Positions 35,446 through 43,636 of a stretch of 64,000 bases of DNA are shown piece by piece. Source of the stretch: PALSA-188 sp963720075 (GTDB taxonomy: Bacteria; Acidobacteriota; Terriglobia; Terriglobales; Acidobacteriaceae); NCBI GenBank assembly GCA_963720075.1, contig CAVREG010000019.1, positions 1,302,001 through 1,366,000 on the forward strand, written 5' to 3'. The translations under genes and the position numbers were made by a program. Numbering within the stretch: position 1 is the first letter of the stretch; every line of letters starts with the position of its first letter. The notes under the pieces are model-generated. The model ran no database searches. It saw only the letters and a list, made by a program, of their open reading frames with translations, and had not been told where the DNA came from.

Positions 35446-35566
35446 TGTCAACACTCTTGTTGGGGGACCACGGGTAACCGTGGTATGATCGGATAGAAAA
35501 CCCAACGTGTCAACACTCTTGTTGGGGGACCAAGGGTAACCGTTCGCTATGATCGGGTAGAAAACC
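35440..35566. repeat. 62-base tandem duplication containing an inverted repeat
   Basis: A unit starting CCAACGTGTCAACACTCTTG at 35440 recurs at 35502 with small differences, including a short insertion near 35543. Each unit has a CCAAC...GTTGG pair, GGGTAACCGT and TATGATCGG.TAGAAAAC. Only two copies are present. No gene lies in it. Confidence 0.85.
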
Positions 35567-35579
35567 AGTCCAATCGCCG

Positions 35580-36317
35580 CTAGCCCCTTCTTTTGTAATG
35601 CACCGCAAACTCAAACCCCGGATTCGGCGGAAACAGTTCCGCCACCTTCCTCAACCGCTCCGCCATCGCCGCGGGAGCCAGCAACGTGTAATCCCGCTCT
35701 CGCAAATCCTGGTAATCCACGTCTATAAATAAAGACAGCAGGTAGATCGAAATCGCGTCCGAAAACGCCGCCGCAAAGTATTCATTCTTGTGTTTCTCCG
35801 CACTCGGACCCGGCTCCATCGCCAATTTGCGCGACTCGGTTGCGTCCAATGATGTCTCGCCGCGAACCCGGCCCTCCGCCTGCTTCCAAACCAAATCCGC
35901 AAATTCGCGCGAAACGCCCGCTTTCTCGACTACCGCATGGCCTACATTGATATAGAACTCAAACGCGACCGAAAACTTATCGTCCATCAGGCGAGTCGAA
36001 ATAAACACACACTGCGAATCGCCCAACTCCAGATTGCGATGACATACCGCATCGTCGCTCAACGCCACATCGTAACGGTCGGCAATTACCGTCTCTTCGC
36101 CCTGATTTACTGTCAGCGGAACGAAGTAATAAGCCTTGCCGCGCAACGCCGCCGCAGCCGAGTCAGGAACCGCCGCAACCATCCGCTCCAAGTCGGATGA
36201 CGCCACAGACACCTCGCCAGACGACGCAAAGCAAATCCCATTCGGAGCTTGCGACACAGGAGACTGCCGGACAACTTCCGCCGGCGAATGCGTGATCACG
36301 GATGTAACTTGCGACAT
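35580..36317 (-). CDS. Hypothetical protein
   Basis: 245 residues from the ATG at 36317 (MSQVTSVITHSPAEVV); upstream reading to 36467 runs into a palindromic repeat and is unlikely. The body has YYFVPLTVNQGEETVIADRYD, FSVAFEFYINVGHAVVEKAG and EYFAAAFSDAISIYLLSLFI. There is no signal peptide and at most one weak hydrophobic helix. I do not recognise the family. Confidence 0.65.
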   Translation of the reverse strand: MSQVTSVITHSPAEVVRQSPVSQAPNGICFASSGEVSVASSDLERMVAAVPDSAAAALRGKAYYFVPLTVNQGEETVIADRYDVALSDDAVCHRNLELGDSQCVFISTRLMDDKFSVAFEFYINVGHAVVEKAGVSREFADLVWKQAEGRVRGETSLDATESRKLAMEPGPSAEKHKNEYFAAAFSDAISIYLLSLFIDVDYQDLRERDYTLLAPAAMAERLRKVAELFPPNPGFEFAVHYKRRG

Positions 36318-36383
36318 ACGCAGTATTCTAGCGTAAGTAGGACAGTGAGAAAGATTTTGATCTCGCAAGCACCACAAAAAAAT

Positions 36384-36427
36384 GGGTGCCCCATCCTTGC
36401 GCGCTTTTCGCAAGGGTGGGAGGCATG
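36384..36427. repeat. GGTGCCCCATCCTT-type palindromic repeat, second copy
   Basis: GGGTGCCCCATCCTTGCGCG, CTTTT centre, CGCAAGGGTGGGAGGCATGC. Arms CCATCCTTGCG/CGCAAGGGTGG pair almost perfectly. It is related to 29271-29318 and, more loosely, to the hairpin at 53855-53883. Confidence 0.7.
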
Positions 36428-36625
36428 CTACCGATTCGACCGGCTGGGTGCAGCACTTAATTTTCAATGGCGCAGCGGTTCACCGCTGCGATAAGGGATT
36501 TATTCTCAACCACGGGTTTAGCCACCGCGGTAAGATTCAGAATTTCCCCACCCAACCGGTCTTCCACTGTGGACCTTCGAACTTCCCGCTACATATCTCT
36601 GAACCGCTGTTGTAACCTTAAACTA

Positions 36626-36946
36626 ATGTCCTTGATCACCAAGCCCCGCGCTCGTCGTCCACGATGGTTTTGGATCGTACCCCGGGTTGTTCTCGTCACA
36701 TTCATTCTGACCCTCTTTTCCTTTGCCATAAGTCTATTTCTAGGAATCCTCGGCGTAGTGATTGGCTCCCGCCTGCGGGGAATCCATCCCAACATGGCAT
36801 TTGCCTACCGGCACATCGCTGCGCCTGCCGCGGCAATAGTCGGAAGCATCGTTCTGGTTTCCGCAACCGCAATGGAAATCCGCCACTACCGGCAATCCAG
36901 GGCGTTAGCTGAAATTGAGAGAGTGAGCGGGCACTCGCACGCATGA
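36626..36946 (+). CDS. Small two-helix membrane protein
   Basis: 106 residues from the ATG at 36626 (MSLITKPRARRPRWFW). Two clear membrane helices, WIVPRVVLVTFILTLFSFAI with its continuation and IAAPAAAIVGSIVLVSATAM, are separated by a short HPNMAFAYRH loop. No known domain. Its stop overlaps the start of the amidotransferase gene by 4 bases (ATGA), so the two are translationally coupled. Confidence 0.75.
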   Translation: MSLITKPRARRPRWFWIVPRVVLVTFILTLFSFAISLFLGILGVVIGSRLRGIHPNMAFAYRHIAAPAAAIVGSIVLVSATAMEIRHYRQSRALAEIERVSGHSHA

Positions 36947-37674
36947 ACATTCCGAGAATAGCGATTCCGGTGCCGCACTCCCTCGATCCTGAATATGCAG
37001 ATCGCTCCCTGCCGCAATACGAGCACGCCGTCGAACTGGCAGGCGGAGAACCGGTCCGAATTCCTTTGGACCAGGAACCAACAGAAGTGATGAAGCTAAT
37101 AGAAGGATGCGATGGAGTTCTGCTACCAGGCAGCCCCGCCGACGTTGATCCCGCAAAATACGACGCGCCCCGTCATCCCAAAACCGAAGACGCCGACGCC
37201 AAACGCGATACTGTTGACGAATTGCTGTTGCAGGATGCCTACAACATGCGCAAGCCAATCCTCGGCATTTGCTACGGATTGCAAATTCTGAACGTCTATC
37301 GCAGCGGAACCTTGCTTCAGCACATCGAATCCGCAGTCAATCACGGAGCCGGACGAAAAGTCCCAATCGCACATACCGTCGAGATCGCTTCGGACTCAAA
37401 ACTAGCGCGCCTGTTAAATGATCAGAACAAGCCTATTCTTCCCGTAAATTCGAGTCATCACCAATCCGCCGATTTAATCGGAGATGGTTTCCGTGTCACC
37501 GCTCGCTGCCCGCAAGATGGAGTTATCGAAGCCCTCGAAGGCACATCCCCAGACCACTTCGTGTTAGCCGTCCAATGGCATCCCGAGCGCTCGGTGGATG
37601 AAGATAAAGCTTCCCGCGCTATTTTCCAATCCCTGATCGAAGCCGCCAACGTGCGTGCCAGGACAGCCATCTGA
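36943..37674 (+). CDS. Class I glutamine amidotransferase, gamma-glutamyl hydrolase (PuuD/peptidase C26) type
   Basis: 243 residues. Nucleophile Cys110 is in PILGICYGLQILN; the His/Glu pair is in VQWHPERS; the HHQSADLIG segment typical of the gamma-glutamyl-GABA hydrolase group is present. It likely cleaves a gamma-glutamyl amide, as in polyamine breakdown, but no other polyamine genes are nearby, so the substrate is open. Coupled to the small membrane protein upstream. A palindrome (AGACGCAGC-TT-GCTGCGTCT, 37696-37715) follows. Confidence 0.88.
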   Translation: MNIPRIAIPVPHSLDPEYADRSLPQYEHAVELAGGEPVRIPLDQEPTEVMKLIEGCDGVLLPGSPADVDPAKYDAPRHPKTEDADAKRDTVDELLLQDAYNMRKPILGICYGLQILNVYRSGTLLQHIESAVNHGAGRKVPIAHTVEIASDSKLARLLNDQNKPILPVNSSHHQSADLIGDGFRVTARCPQDGVIEALEGTSPDHFVLAVQWHPERSVDEDKASRAIFQSLIEAANVRARTAI

Positions 37675-37836
37675 ATCGCGTCGAATCTCGAGTAGAGACG
37701 CAGCTTGCTGCGTCTAAGCGTTGGCTAGAAACCCTTAAAGTTGTCATTCCGAACCGGCTTCAGCCGGTGAGGAATCTGCTGCCTGCTGGAGCCCGCGAAA
37801 ATTTCTCGGCCCTTACAACTGCGCCTGCTACAAGTT

Positions 37837-38325
37837 TTAAAAACCGCTGACGTTCGGATCGGCCACCCACTGCCAAGCCCTCCGCCCATTCTCGCGCACC
37901 ACACTTCGCGCTTCCCCATACTCCACCAGGCGATTCAATACCGTAGTAACGGACGCCAAAGGATCCTTATGACGCTGAAGCACCGGCGGAGTCTTGCGCT
38001 GAATGTGCTCGCATACTTCCCGCGCTCCCAGCGGCACCGCGGCCTCCATCAATACCATTCTGCATACTTTGGTAAATCCTGGCTGGCGCGTGCCACTTCG
38101 GCGGTCCAGCAATTCAAGCAGCTCGGCGCTTAGAATTTCGTCGCCGAAGATATTCGCCAGCCCGGCGATGGTCTGCTTAATCGTACCGATGCGTTTCATG
38201 ATTTCGGACCGCTGGCGCATAAGATTTTTCAATTCCGTATGCGCCGCGATCAATACTTCTTTCACATGAGGATCGCCAAGTTCCATGGGCGGCCGTTGCG
38301 TCGCATTGTGCAATACCACTTCCAT
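37837..38325 (-). CDS. Hypothetical protein with winged-helix-like C-terminus
   Basis: About 162 residues from the ATG at 38325 (GAGGAG six bases upstream); a start at 38373 is also open. The first half looks like a helical coil (LKNLMRQRSEIMKRIGTIKQTIAGLANIFG). The second half (CRMVLMEAAVPLGAREVCEHIQRKTP then VTTVLNRLVEYGEARSVVRENGRRAWQW) has the helix-turn-helix-plus-wing order of small DNA-binding proteins. A regulatory role is plausible; the target is unknown. Confidence 0.65.
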   Translation of the reverse strand: MEVVLHNATQRPPMELGDPHVKEVLIAAHTELKNLMRQRSEIMKRIGTIKQTIAGLANIFGDEILSAELLELLDRRSGTRQPGFTKVCRMVLMEAAVPLGAREVCEHIQRKTPPVLQRHKDPLASVTTVLNRLVEYGEARSVVRENGRRAWQWVADPNVSGF

Positions 38326-38373
38326 AAATCTCCTCTGTCGCCTGACGTCATTTAGAGTCGGGACTCTGTTCAT

Positions 38374-38965
38374 ACGACAAATCCTACTCAGTTGTTCCCG
38401 TACTTTTGCGGGCTAATAGCTGACACTACAGCCTATCCAATCACAGATATAGTTGTTAGACGTTTGCCTTGACAAAAAGTTATGTGGAATGGCCAGATCG
38501 TCTGAATGCCCCTTTAGTCCATCGCAAAGCTTCTCTCTGGACACTTTGAATCAAGTACTAAAGTGACTCCCGAATCCCGTTATGGGGCATCGATTCAAGA
38601 CGTTTTATGTTTCGATTCCCATCAATGCGCCTACAATTGTGGTGTGAGATATTACACAACTAGACCGATGAAGGGCGGCACGCTCTTCCTCTGCACGCTT
38701 TGTGAGCATCGTGTGTCCACGCTGGATTTTCACCGCGAGAATGGTAACTGCCGCACTCAGGCAGCGACTTCGATTAACCTCCATGCCCACGCGGTACATC
38801 GCCATCAGGTGCCCCCCATAGCTGCGGATGCGTATCAGAGGGTTTGGCGCGCATAAGCGTGTCCGCCGACGCCCGTAGGGACGCCGCAGAGCCTGCCTGA
38901 GCGAAGTCGAAGGGCTGTCCAGTTCAGCGAAGCTCGGCAGCCGCAACATTGTTAAACCCTGCCCG
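38374..38965. other. Intergenic stretch without a clear gene
   Basis: Nothing convincing is coded on either strand. Open frames near 38563-38949 have unlikely composition and no ribosome site. A GAGCGAAGTCGAAGGGCTG segment near 38898 looks like another interspersed repeat. Confidence 0.4.
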
Positions 38966-38974
38966 TGATATAAT
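38966..38974 (+). promoter_or_regulatory. Extended -10 promoter for gyrA
   Basis: TGATATAAT matches the extended -10 form TGnTATAAT. The -35 is poor (TTGTTA at 38949 is too close), as is common for extended -10 promoters. It lies 109 bases before the gyrA ATG. Confidence 0.5.
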
Positions 38975-39083
38975 TAAGCTCAATTCAAAGATACCTAACT
39001 TGATGCAAATACAGCGGGTTACAGCCAGCCCAACGATAATACTGGGTCCAAATACCCGCGGTTGAATTGAGAGAACTTTACAC

Positions 39084-41714
39084 ATGGCAGACGATCAAGA
39101 CCCCCAGCTTCCGCTGACTCCTCCGCCTCCCGGCGATGGCGGTATTCCCGGCGCGGCCAACATTCAACCCGTAAATATCGAAGACGAGATGAAACGCTCG
39201 TATCTGGACTATTCGATGTCCGTGATCATCGGACGCGCTCTGCCCGACGTGCGCGACGGATTGAAGCCGGTACATCGCCGCATTCTTTACACGATGCAGC
39301 AGATGGGGCTTCTGCCAAATCGTGGCACGCGCAAGTGCGCCCGCATCGTCGGGGAAGTAATGGGCAAATATCATCCGCACGGAAATCTCGCGGTGTATGA
39401 CGCCTTGGTGCGACTCGCCCAACCTTTCGCCATGCGCTATCCGCTGGTGGATGGACAAGGAAACTTCGGCTCCGTAGATGGGGATCCTCCGGCGGCGGAT
39501 AGATATACCGAGGCAAAACTCACGCGCGTGGCGAGTTCGTTGCTGGAAGATCTGGACAAGGAGACGGTGGATTTTCGTCCGAATTATGACGGCAATGAGA
39601 TTGAGCCGGATGTTCTGCCTACGCGCATTCCGAATTTACTTGTTAATGGATCGAACGGAATTGCTGTTGGAATGGCGACCAATATTCCTCCGCATAATTT
39701 GACTGAGATTGTGGATGCGACGATTACGCTAGTGAATAATCCGTCCACGCAGTTGCCGGAAATTTTGAAAATTGTAAAAGGTCCCGACTTCCCTACTGCT
39801 GGAATCATTCACGGCAAAGCGGGAATCTACGAAGCCTACAAAACCGGACGAGGCCGCTTCATGATGCGCGCCAAGGCCGGCATCGAAACTTTTAACAAAG
39901 ACCGCGAAGCCATCGTCGTTACTGAAATTCCTTATCAGGTCAATAAATCGCGGTTGATTGAACGCATCGCTGCGCTGGTGAACGACAAAGTTGTGGATGA
40001 CATTTCTGATATTCGCGATGAAAGCGATCGCGACGGAATGCGCATTGTCGTCGAACTCAAGCGTGGCGCCGAACCTCAGATCGTGCTCAATCAACTTTTC
40101 AAACACACCTCGATGCAGGAAGGTTTCAGCATGATCTTCCTCGCCGTGGTGAACAATCAGCCCAAGGAAATGGGCCTGATCCAGGCCATTCAGCATTTCA
40201 TTGATCATCGAGTGGATGTTGTCCGCCGGCGGACTGCTTTCCTGTTGATGAAGGCAAAAGAACGCGAGCACATACTCGAAGGCTACAAGATTGCCCTCGA
40301 TCATCTCGACAACGTGATCACAATAATTCGCGCCAGCGGCAACCGCGCCGAGGCTCGCGAAAATTTGGTGATGTACTTTGCCGGGAAGAAGATTGACATC
40401 AACGTTACGGGACGCGCTCCGAAACTCGATCCTGAAAAGCCGTTCACGACAATTCAGGCCGACGCCATCCTCGAATTGCAATTGCATCGCCTAACCCGGC
40501 TCTCGATTGATGAAATCAGCAAGGAATTGGGAACCGTCCGCGAAAATATCGGCGAATTCGAATCCATTCTCGGATCGGAAAAGAAACTTCGCAATGTCAT
40601 CATCAAAGAACTCGAAGAAGTCAAAAAACTCTACGGAGACGAGCGCCGCACCGTCATCGAAGATGAAGCCGCCGAAATCAAACTCGAAGACCTGATCGCT
40701 GACGAGCAAATGGCCGTCACCGTCAGCCATACCGGCTACATGAAGCGGACTGCGATCAGCACTTATCGCAACCAGCGTCGCGGCGGCCAAGGCCGCATGG
40801 GGATGAAGACGCGCGACGAAGATTTCGTCGAACATCTATTCATCGCCTCGACGCACGCTTACATTTTGATTTTCACTAATACAGGCCGTGTTTACTGGCT
40901 AAAAGTGTATGAAATTCCCGATGTGGGCGCGGCCGGCAAGGGCAAACATGTCGGCAATCTCGTCGGACTGCAGGCCGGCGAGACCGTCCGCACCATGGTT
41001 GCGGTGCGCAATCTTGAAGAATCGAGCCGGTACATTTTCTTCGCCACGCGCAATGGTACCGTCAAGAAAACTGAACTGAAAGACTTCTCCCATGTTCGCT
41101 CCATGGGAATTATCGCCATCAGCATTGACCAGAACGACGAGTTAGTTGCAGTCCGCATCACCGACGGGCACCAGATTGTCTTCCTCGCATCGCATGACGG
41201 GCAAGCCATTCGCTTCGACGAAAACGATGTCCGCTCCATGGGACGAAATGCCGGCGGCGTTCGCGGCATGAAGCTGGACAAAGGCGACTACATCGTCGGC
41301 ATGGCCACGACAATCAAACCCGGCGCGCCGAAAGTCCACAAAGAAGGCGAGCCGGAAGAAGTCGCGGTCAAAGGCGACTTGATTCTTTCGGTCACTGAAA
41401 ATGGCTATGGCAAGCGCACACCCGCGGACGAATATCGTCTGCAAGGGCGCGGCGGATCCGGGGTCATAAACGTTAAAACCACCGAACGCAACGGCAAAGT
41501 CGTTGGCATCTCGCAGGTCGCGGAAGAGTCGGAAGTGATGCTGATCAGTCAATACGGCAAGATCATCCGTATCGAATCGAAGCTAATCCGTGAGACTGGA
41601 CGCTCGGCGCAAGGCGTTCGACTGCTGAACATCGAAGCTGGGGATCGTGTCGCGGCCGCCGTCGTCATTCCGCCGGAAGAAGAGCCGAACGGAAACGGCG
41701 GACTGATTCAGTAG
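39084..41714 (+). CDS. gyrA: DNA gyrase subunit A
   Basis: The breakage-reunion subunit that introduces negative supercoils. 876 residues. Start region DEMKRSYLDYSMSVIIGRALPDVRDGLKP; catalytic Tyr141 in AADRYTEA (most bacteria have AAMRYTE); the GyrA box QRRGGQGR distinguishes it from topoisomerase IV; the beta-pinwheel C-terminus is complete. The quinolone-pocket segment reads HPHGNLAVYD (Asn101, Leu102) where E. coli has Asp82 and Ser83. gyrB is not in the window. It stands alone behind an extended -10 promoter. Confidence 0.97.
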   Translation: MADDQDPQLPLTPPPPGDGGIPGAANIQPVNIEDEMKRSYLDYSMSVIIGRALPDVRDGLKPVHRRILYTMQQMGLLPNRGTRKCARIVGEVMGKYHPHGNLAVYDALVRLAQPFAMRYPLVDGQGNFGSVDGDPPAADRYTEAKLTRVASSLLEDLDKETVDFRPNYDGNEIEPDVLPTRIPNLLVNGSNGIAVGMATNIPPHNLTEIVDATITLVNNPSTQLPEILKIVKGPDFPTAGIIHGKAGIYEAYKTGRGRFMMRAKAGIETFNKDREAIVVTEIPYQVNKSRLIERIAALVNDKVVDDISDIRDESDRDGMRIVVELKRGAEPQIVLNQLFKHTSMQEGFSMIFLAVVNNQPKEMGLIQAIQHFIDHRVDVVRRRTAFLLMKAKEREHILEGYKIALDHLDNVITIIRASGNRAEARENLVMYFAGKKIDINVTGRAPKLDPEKPFTTIQADAILELQLHRLTRLSIDEISKELGTVRENIGEFESILGSEKKLRNVIIKELEEVKKLYGDERRTVIEDEAAEIKLEDLIADEQMAVTVSHTGYMKRTAISTYRNQRRGGQGRMGMKTRDEDFVEHLFIASTHAYILIFTNTGRVYWLKVYEIPDVGAAGKGKHVGNLVGLQAGETVRTMVAVRNLEESSRYIFFATRNGTVKKTELKDFSHVRSMGIIAISIDQNDELVAVRITDGHQIVFLASHDGQAIRFDENDVRSMGRNAGGVRGMKLDKGDYIVGMATTIKPGAPKVHKEGEPEEVAVKGDLILSVTENGYGKRTPADEYRLQGRGGSGVINVKTTERNGKVVGISQVAEESEVMLISQYGKIIRIESKLIRETGRSAQGVRLLNIEAGDRVAAAVVIPPEEEPNGNGGLIQ

Positions 41715-41735
41715 TCGGCTGTCAGCTCTCTGCTG

Positions 41736-42227
41736 TCAGCTTTCAGCAAGAACTGGGACGGAGCTTTCGCTCCGTCCGTCCTCTTTTGTCTCGAGTGGCT
41801 CGCCTCGCATTAAATGCCATGCCTCTTCGTAGGCTCCATACTTCGAACTTACCAAGTGCGGCGACAAGACGAGGGCGCGGTTGCAATTCAAAACAACTGC
41901 CACTGGAAAAATAAACCACACATTTTTCGGAATGACGTACGCGGCAACGAAATCAATTTCGGAACTGCTGTATGACTTCGTGTGATGACTGCGGAGAGTG
42001 CATATGTATGAGTTGTTTCTCTTGCAAGTCGTGGACTTGACCTGCACCCGCAGGAACTTTCCCTCGTGCTCGACGGCGAAATCGTATCGCCGGCTGTCGC
42101 CCCATGGCTTGCAAATGTGCAGTCCGTGCTCGGATGCGCGGGCCATGAAGCGCAATTCGGCCCACTCGCCGCGCTCTTTGCAGTCTGCGATATTTGCCCC
42201 AGTGATGCTAGCCCTCGTGATTTTCAT
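41736..42227 (-). CDS. PD-(D/E)XK nuclease-like protein
   Basis: 163 residues. The pattern KERGEWAELRFMARASEHGL, then PWGDSRRYDFAVEHEGKFLRVQVKS, matches the small PD-(D/E)XK endonuclease family with catalytic Glu (in the ERGEWAEL helix), Asp (YDF) and Q-V-K. Members include intron-encoded and stand-alone nucleases, and the target here is unknown. The gene is convergent with gyrA; its last codons contain the GGACGGAGC hairpin at 41756. Confidence 0.75.
   Translation of the reverse strand: MKITRASITGANIADCKERGEWAELRFMARASEHGLHICKPWGDSRRYDFAVEHEGKFLRVQVKSTTCKRNNSYICTLRSHHTKSYSSSEIDFVAAYVIPKNVWFIFPVAVVLNCNRALVLSPHLVSSKYGAYEEAWHLMRGEPLETKEDGRSESSVPVLAES
41756..41777. terminator. Perfect hairpin after gyrA (possible terminator)
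   Basis: GGACGGAGC-TTTC-GCTCCGTCC, a 9-bp perfect stem 42 bases past the gyrA stop, followed by GTCCTCTTTTG. The T tract is short and offset, so it could be a terminator or just another palindromic repeat. It is translated as part of the convergent nuclease gene's C-terminus. Confidence 0.45.
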
Positions 42228-42250
42228 GAAAACTTCCTTGAGTTTTAGGC

Positions 42251-42281
42251 AAAGAAAAAGCGGCCCCAGAGGAGCCGCTTC
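42251..42281 (-). terminator. Rho-independent terminator upstream of the nuclease gene
   Basis: On the minus strand AGCGGCTCC-TCT-GGGGCCGCT is followed by TTTTTCTTT. It would stop transcription arriving from the DUF4928/methyltransferase genes before the nuclease gene at 42227. Confidence 0.75.
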
Positions 42282-42325
42282 GTCAAAAAATCAATATATT
42301 TTAAGCATAGCAGGTTGAAAGGGGT

Positions 42326-42417
42326 AAATGCGCCACCCAGAGCACACCTATATTTGGATTAGAAGATAACGATTTACGTGATTTATGCCCTTTCGCGGCT
42401 ATTGACAAGAAATTGGA
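42326..42417. repeat. Three-block intergenic element, copy 2
   Basis: AAATGCGCCAC (42326), TATATTTGG (42349) and TTGACAAGAAATTGGA (42402), in the same order and register as 10778-10868. The remaining 42418-42696 gap shows no gene. Confidence 0.5.
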
Positions 42418-42696
42418 AAAAGGGCTCAAAAACGCACGGACACAAGAGCCCGTGAGGTGGGTGACGAAATACGGGCGGAGGGACGGCGGGCTGGCATATC
42501 TGGCATTGTTAAGGCGGGAAGTCCGAGCGGAGGGAGGGAACGGACTATTTTTACCGTTTCCAGGCTGACGGTTATGACCTGGCCGATTAGCCGGAAAATA
42601 TATTGAGGATCGTCGGTATAGTTTGGGAACCGTTCGTGATGGACGCGTCTGCGTAGCGGACGCAAACACACATTTCGAGCGCCAGTCGGCAATGCG

Positions 42697-43635
42697 TCAG
42701 GACAACTCGATTCTGAGGGACAAATCGGTTTCAACTGACTCCAGTCGCCGATTGTATTCTTCGATAATAGCTTTGAGTGTTGAAAAAAAATCTTGGCGTT
42801 GATTCGTTGACATTTCGATTATGTTCTGGGTAATGAAATCTTCTATAGCAAGTATGGAGACCCTTTTCTGAATACCCGCAAGTTCGGCACGTAACTGGGC
42901 CTTTTCCAAATATCTCTGCGGGACCAATAACACTGGATGCACGCCAGTCTCCAGGTTCTGCTTGCACCGCTCCGTAGCCTCTTTTCCATCTGTAGCCGTG
43001 ACGTGATAGCTCACCTTATCTAATGGAAAGTCGCCAGAGCGCCCGGTTTGGCTGTCTCCAGCGTGGCCGGGATGATTCGGTATTGAGATTTCCGGATGGC
43101 GTTGTTGCAGTTTCGCACCTACGAGATGCTGTTCCACGACCCCGCCGGACCTGCCTTTTGCTTTTTCGAGTATTGATGCTACCCATGCCGATGGTGATTG
43201 TTGGCGGTCACAGCTCACTCTAATCGGCTGACGACTTAACCACTCGTGCGCTTTTCCAGTAAGAATGGCCAACCCTTTCTGAAGGCTTTCATCTCGGGAC
43301 TTCGCGTCTAGAGTTGCTAAGCTTCGCCCGTATTCCAGGGCCTCGGCCAAGACCCTCGCGTCTGGGGCGGCTTGTCTGCCTGTTGCTTCTTTGAGAATGC
43401 CTGGTGGAATTGCGTAGCGTCGAAACAACTCGCTCAGACCGCTGCGTGCTCCTTTGATTTCCCCTCCGAGGCTAAATAACTTGTCCGGACTTGAAGGACA
43501 TTCGCTCCTTAGGTGGTCCAAAATAACAATGCCGACCGCAATTGTGTTGCGCGAAACTTTCTTGGCGCGTTCTCTGGACTTCAGCCACCCAGCAACGATA
43601 GTCTCAACATCCGTTGTTAATTTTTTAGCAGTCAA
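42697..43635 (-). CDS. DUF4928-like protein, putative restriction partner of the Dcm-type methyltransferase
   Basis: 312 residues. TTG start at 43635, one base after the methyltransferase stop, so the genes are coupled. The N-terminal half is helical (SRNTIAVGIVILDHLR, LFSLGGEIKGARSGLSELFRRY). The C-terminal half has DKVSYHVTATDGKEATERCK and HPVLLVPQRYLEKAQL. Family naming is from memory of proteins found beside C5-methyltransferases; I see no certain catalytic motif. From position and size it is probably the restriction endonuclease or specificity partner. Confidence 0.6.
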   Translation of the reverse strand: MTAKKLTTDVETIVAGWLKSRERAKKVSRNTIAVGIVILDHLRSECPSSPDKLFSLGGEIKGARSGLSELFRRYAIPPGILKEATGRQAAPDARVLAEALEYGRSLATLDAKSRDESLQKGLAILTGKAHEWLSRQPIRVSCDRQQSPSAWVASILEKAKGRSGGVVEQHLVGAKLQQRHPEISIPNHPGHAGDSQTGRSGDFPLDKVSYHVTATDGKEATERCKQNLETGVHPVLLVPQRYLEKAQLRAELAGIQKRVSILAIEDFITQNIIEMSTNQRQDFFSTLKAIIEEYNRRLESVETDLSLRIELS

Positions 43636-43636
43636 G

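Noticed and set aside
35440..35566. Possible CRISPR array
   Set aside because: Only two units, directly adjacent without spacers, and no cas genes in the window.
38470..38500. TTGACA as a promoter -35
   Set aside because: No acceptable -10 at 15-19 bases downstream and no gene follows within a reasonable distance.
38563..38949. Possible small genes on either strand before gyrA
   Set aside because: No ribosome sites, implausible composition, and part of the minus frame is an interspersed repeat.
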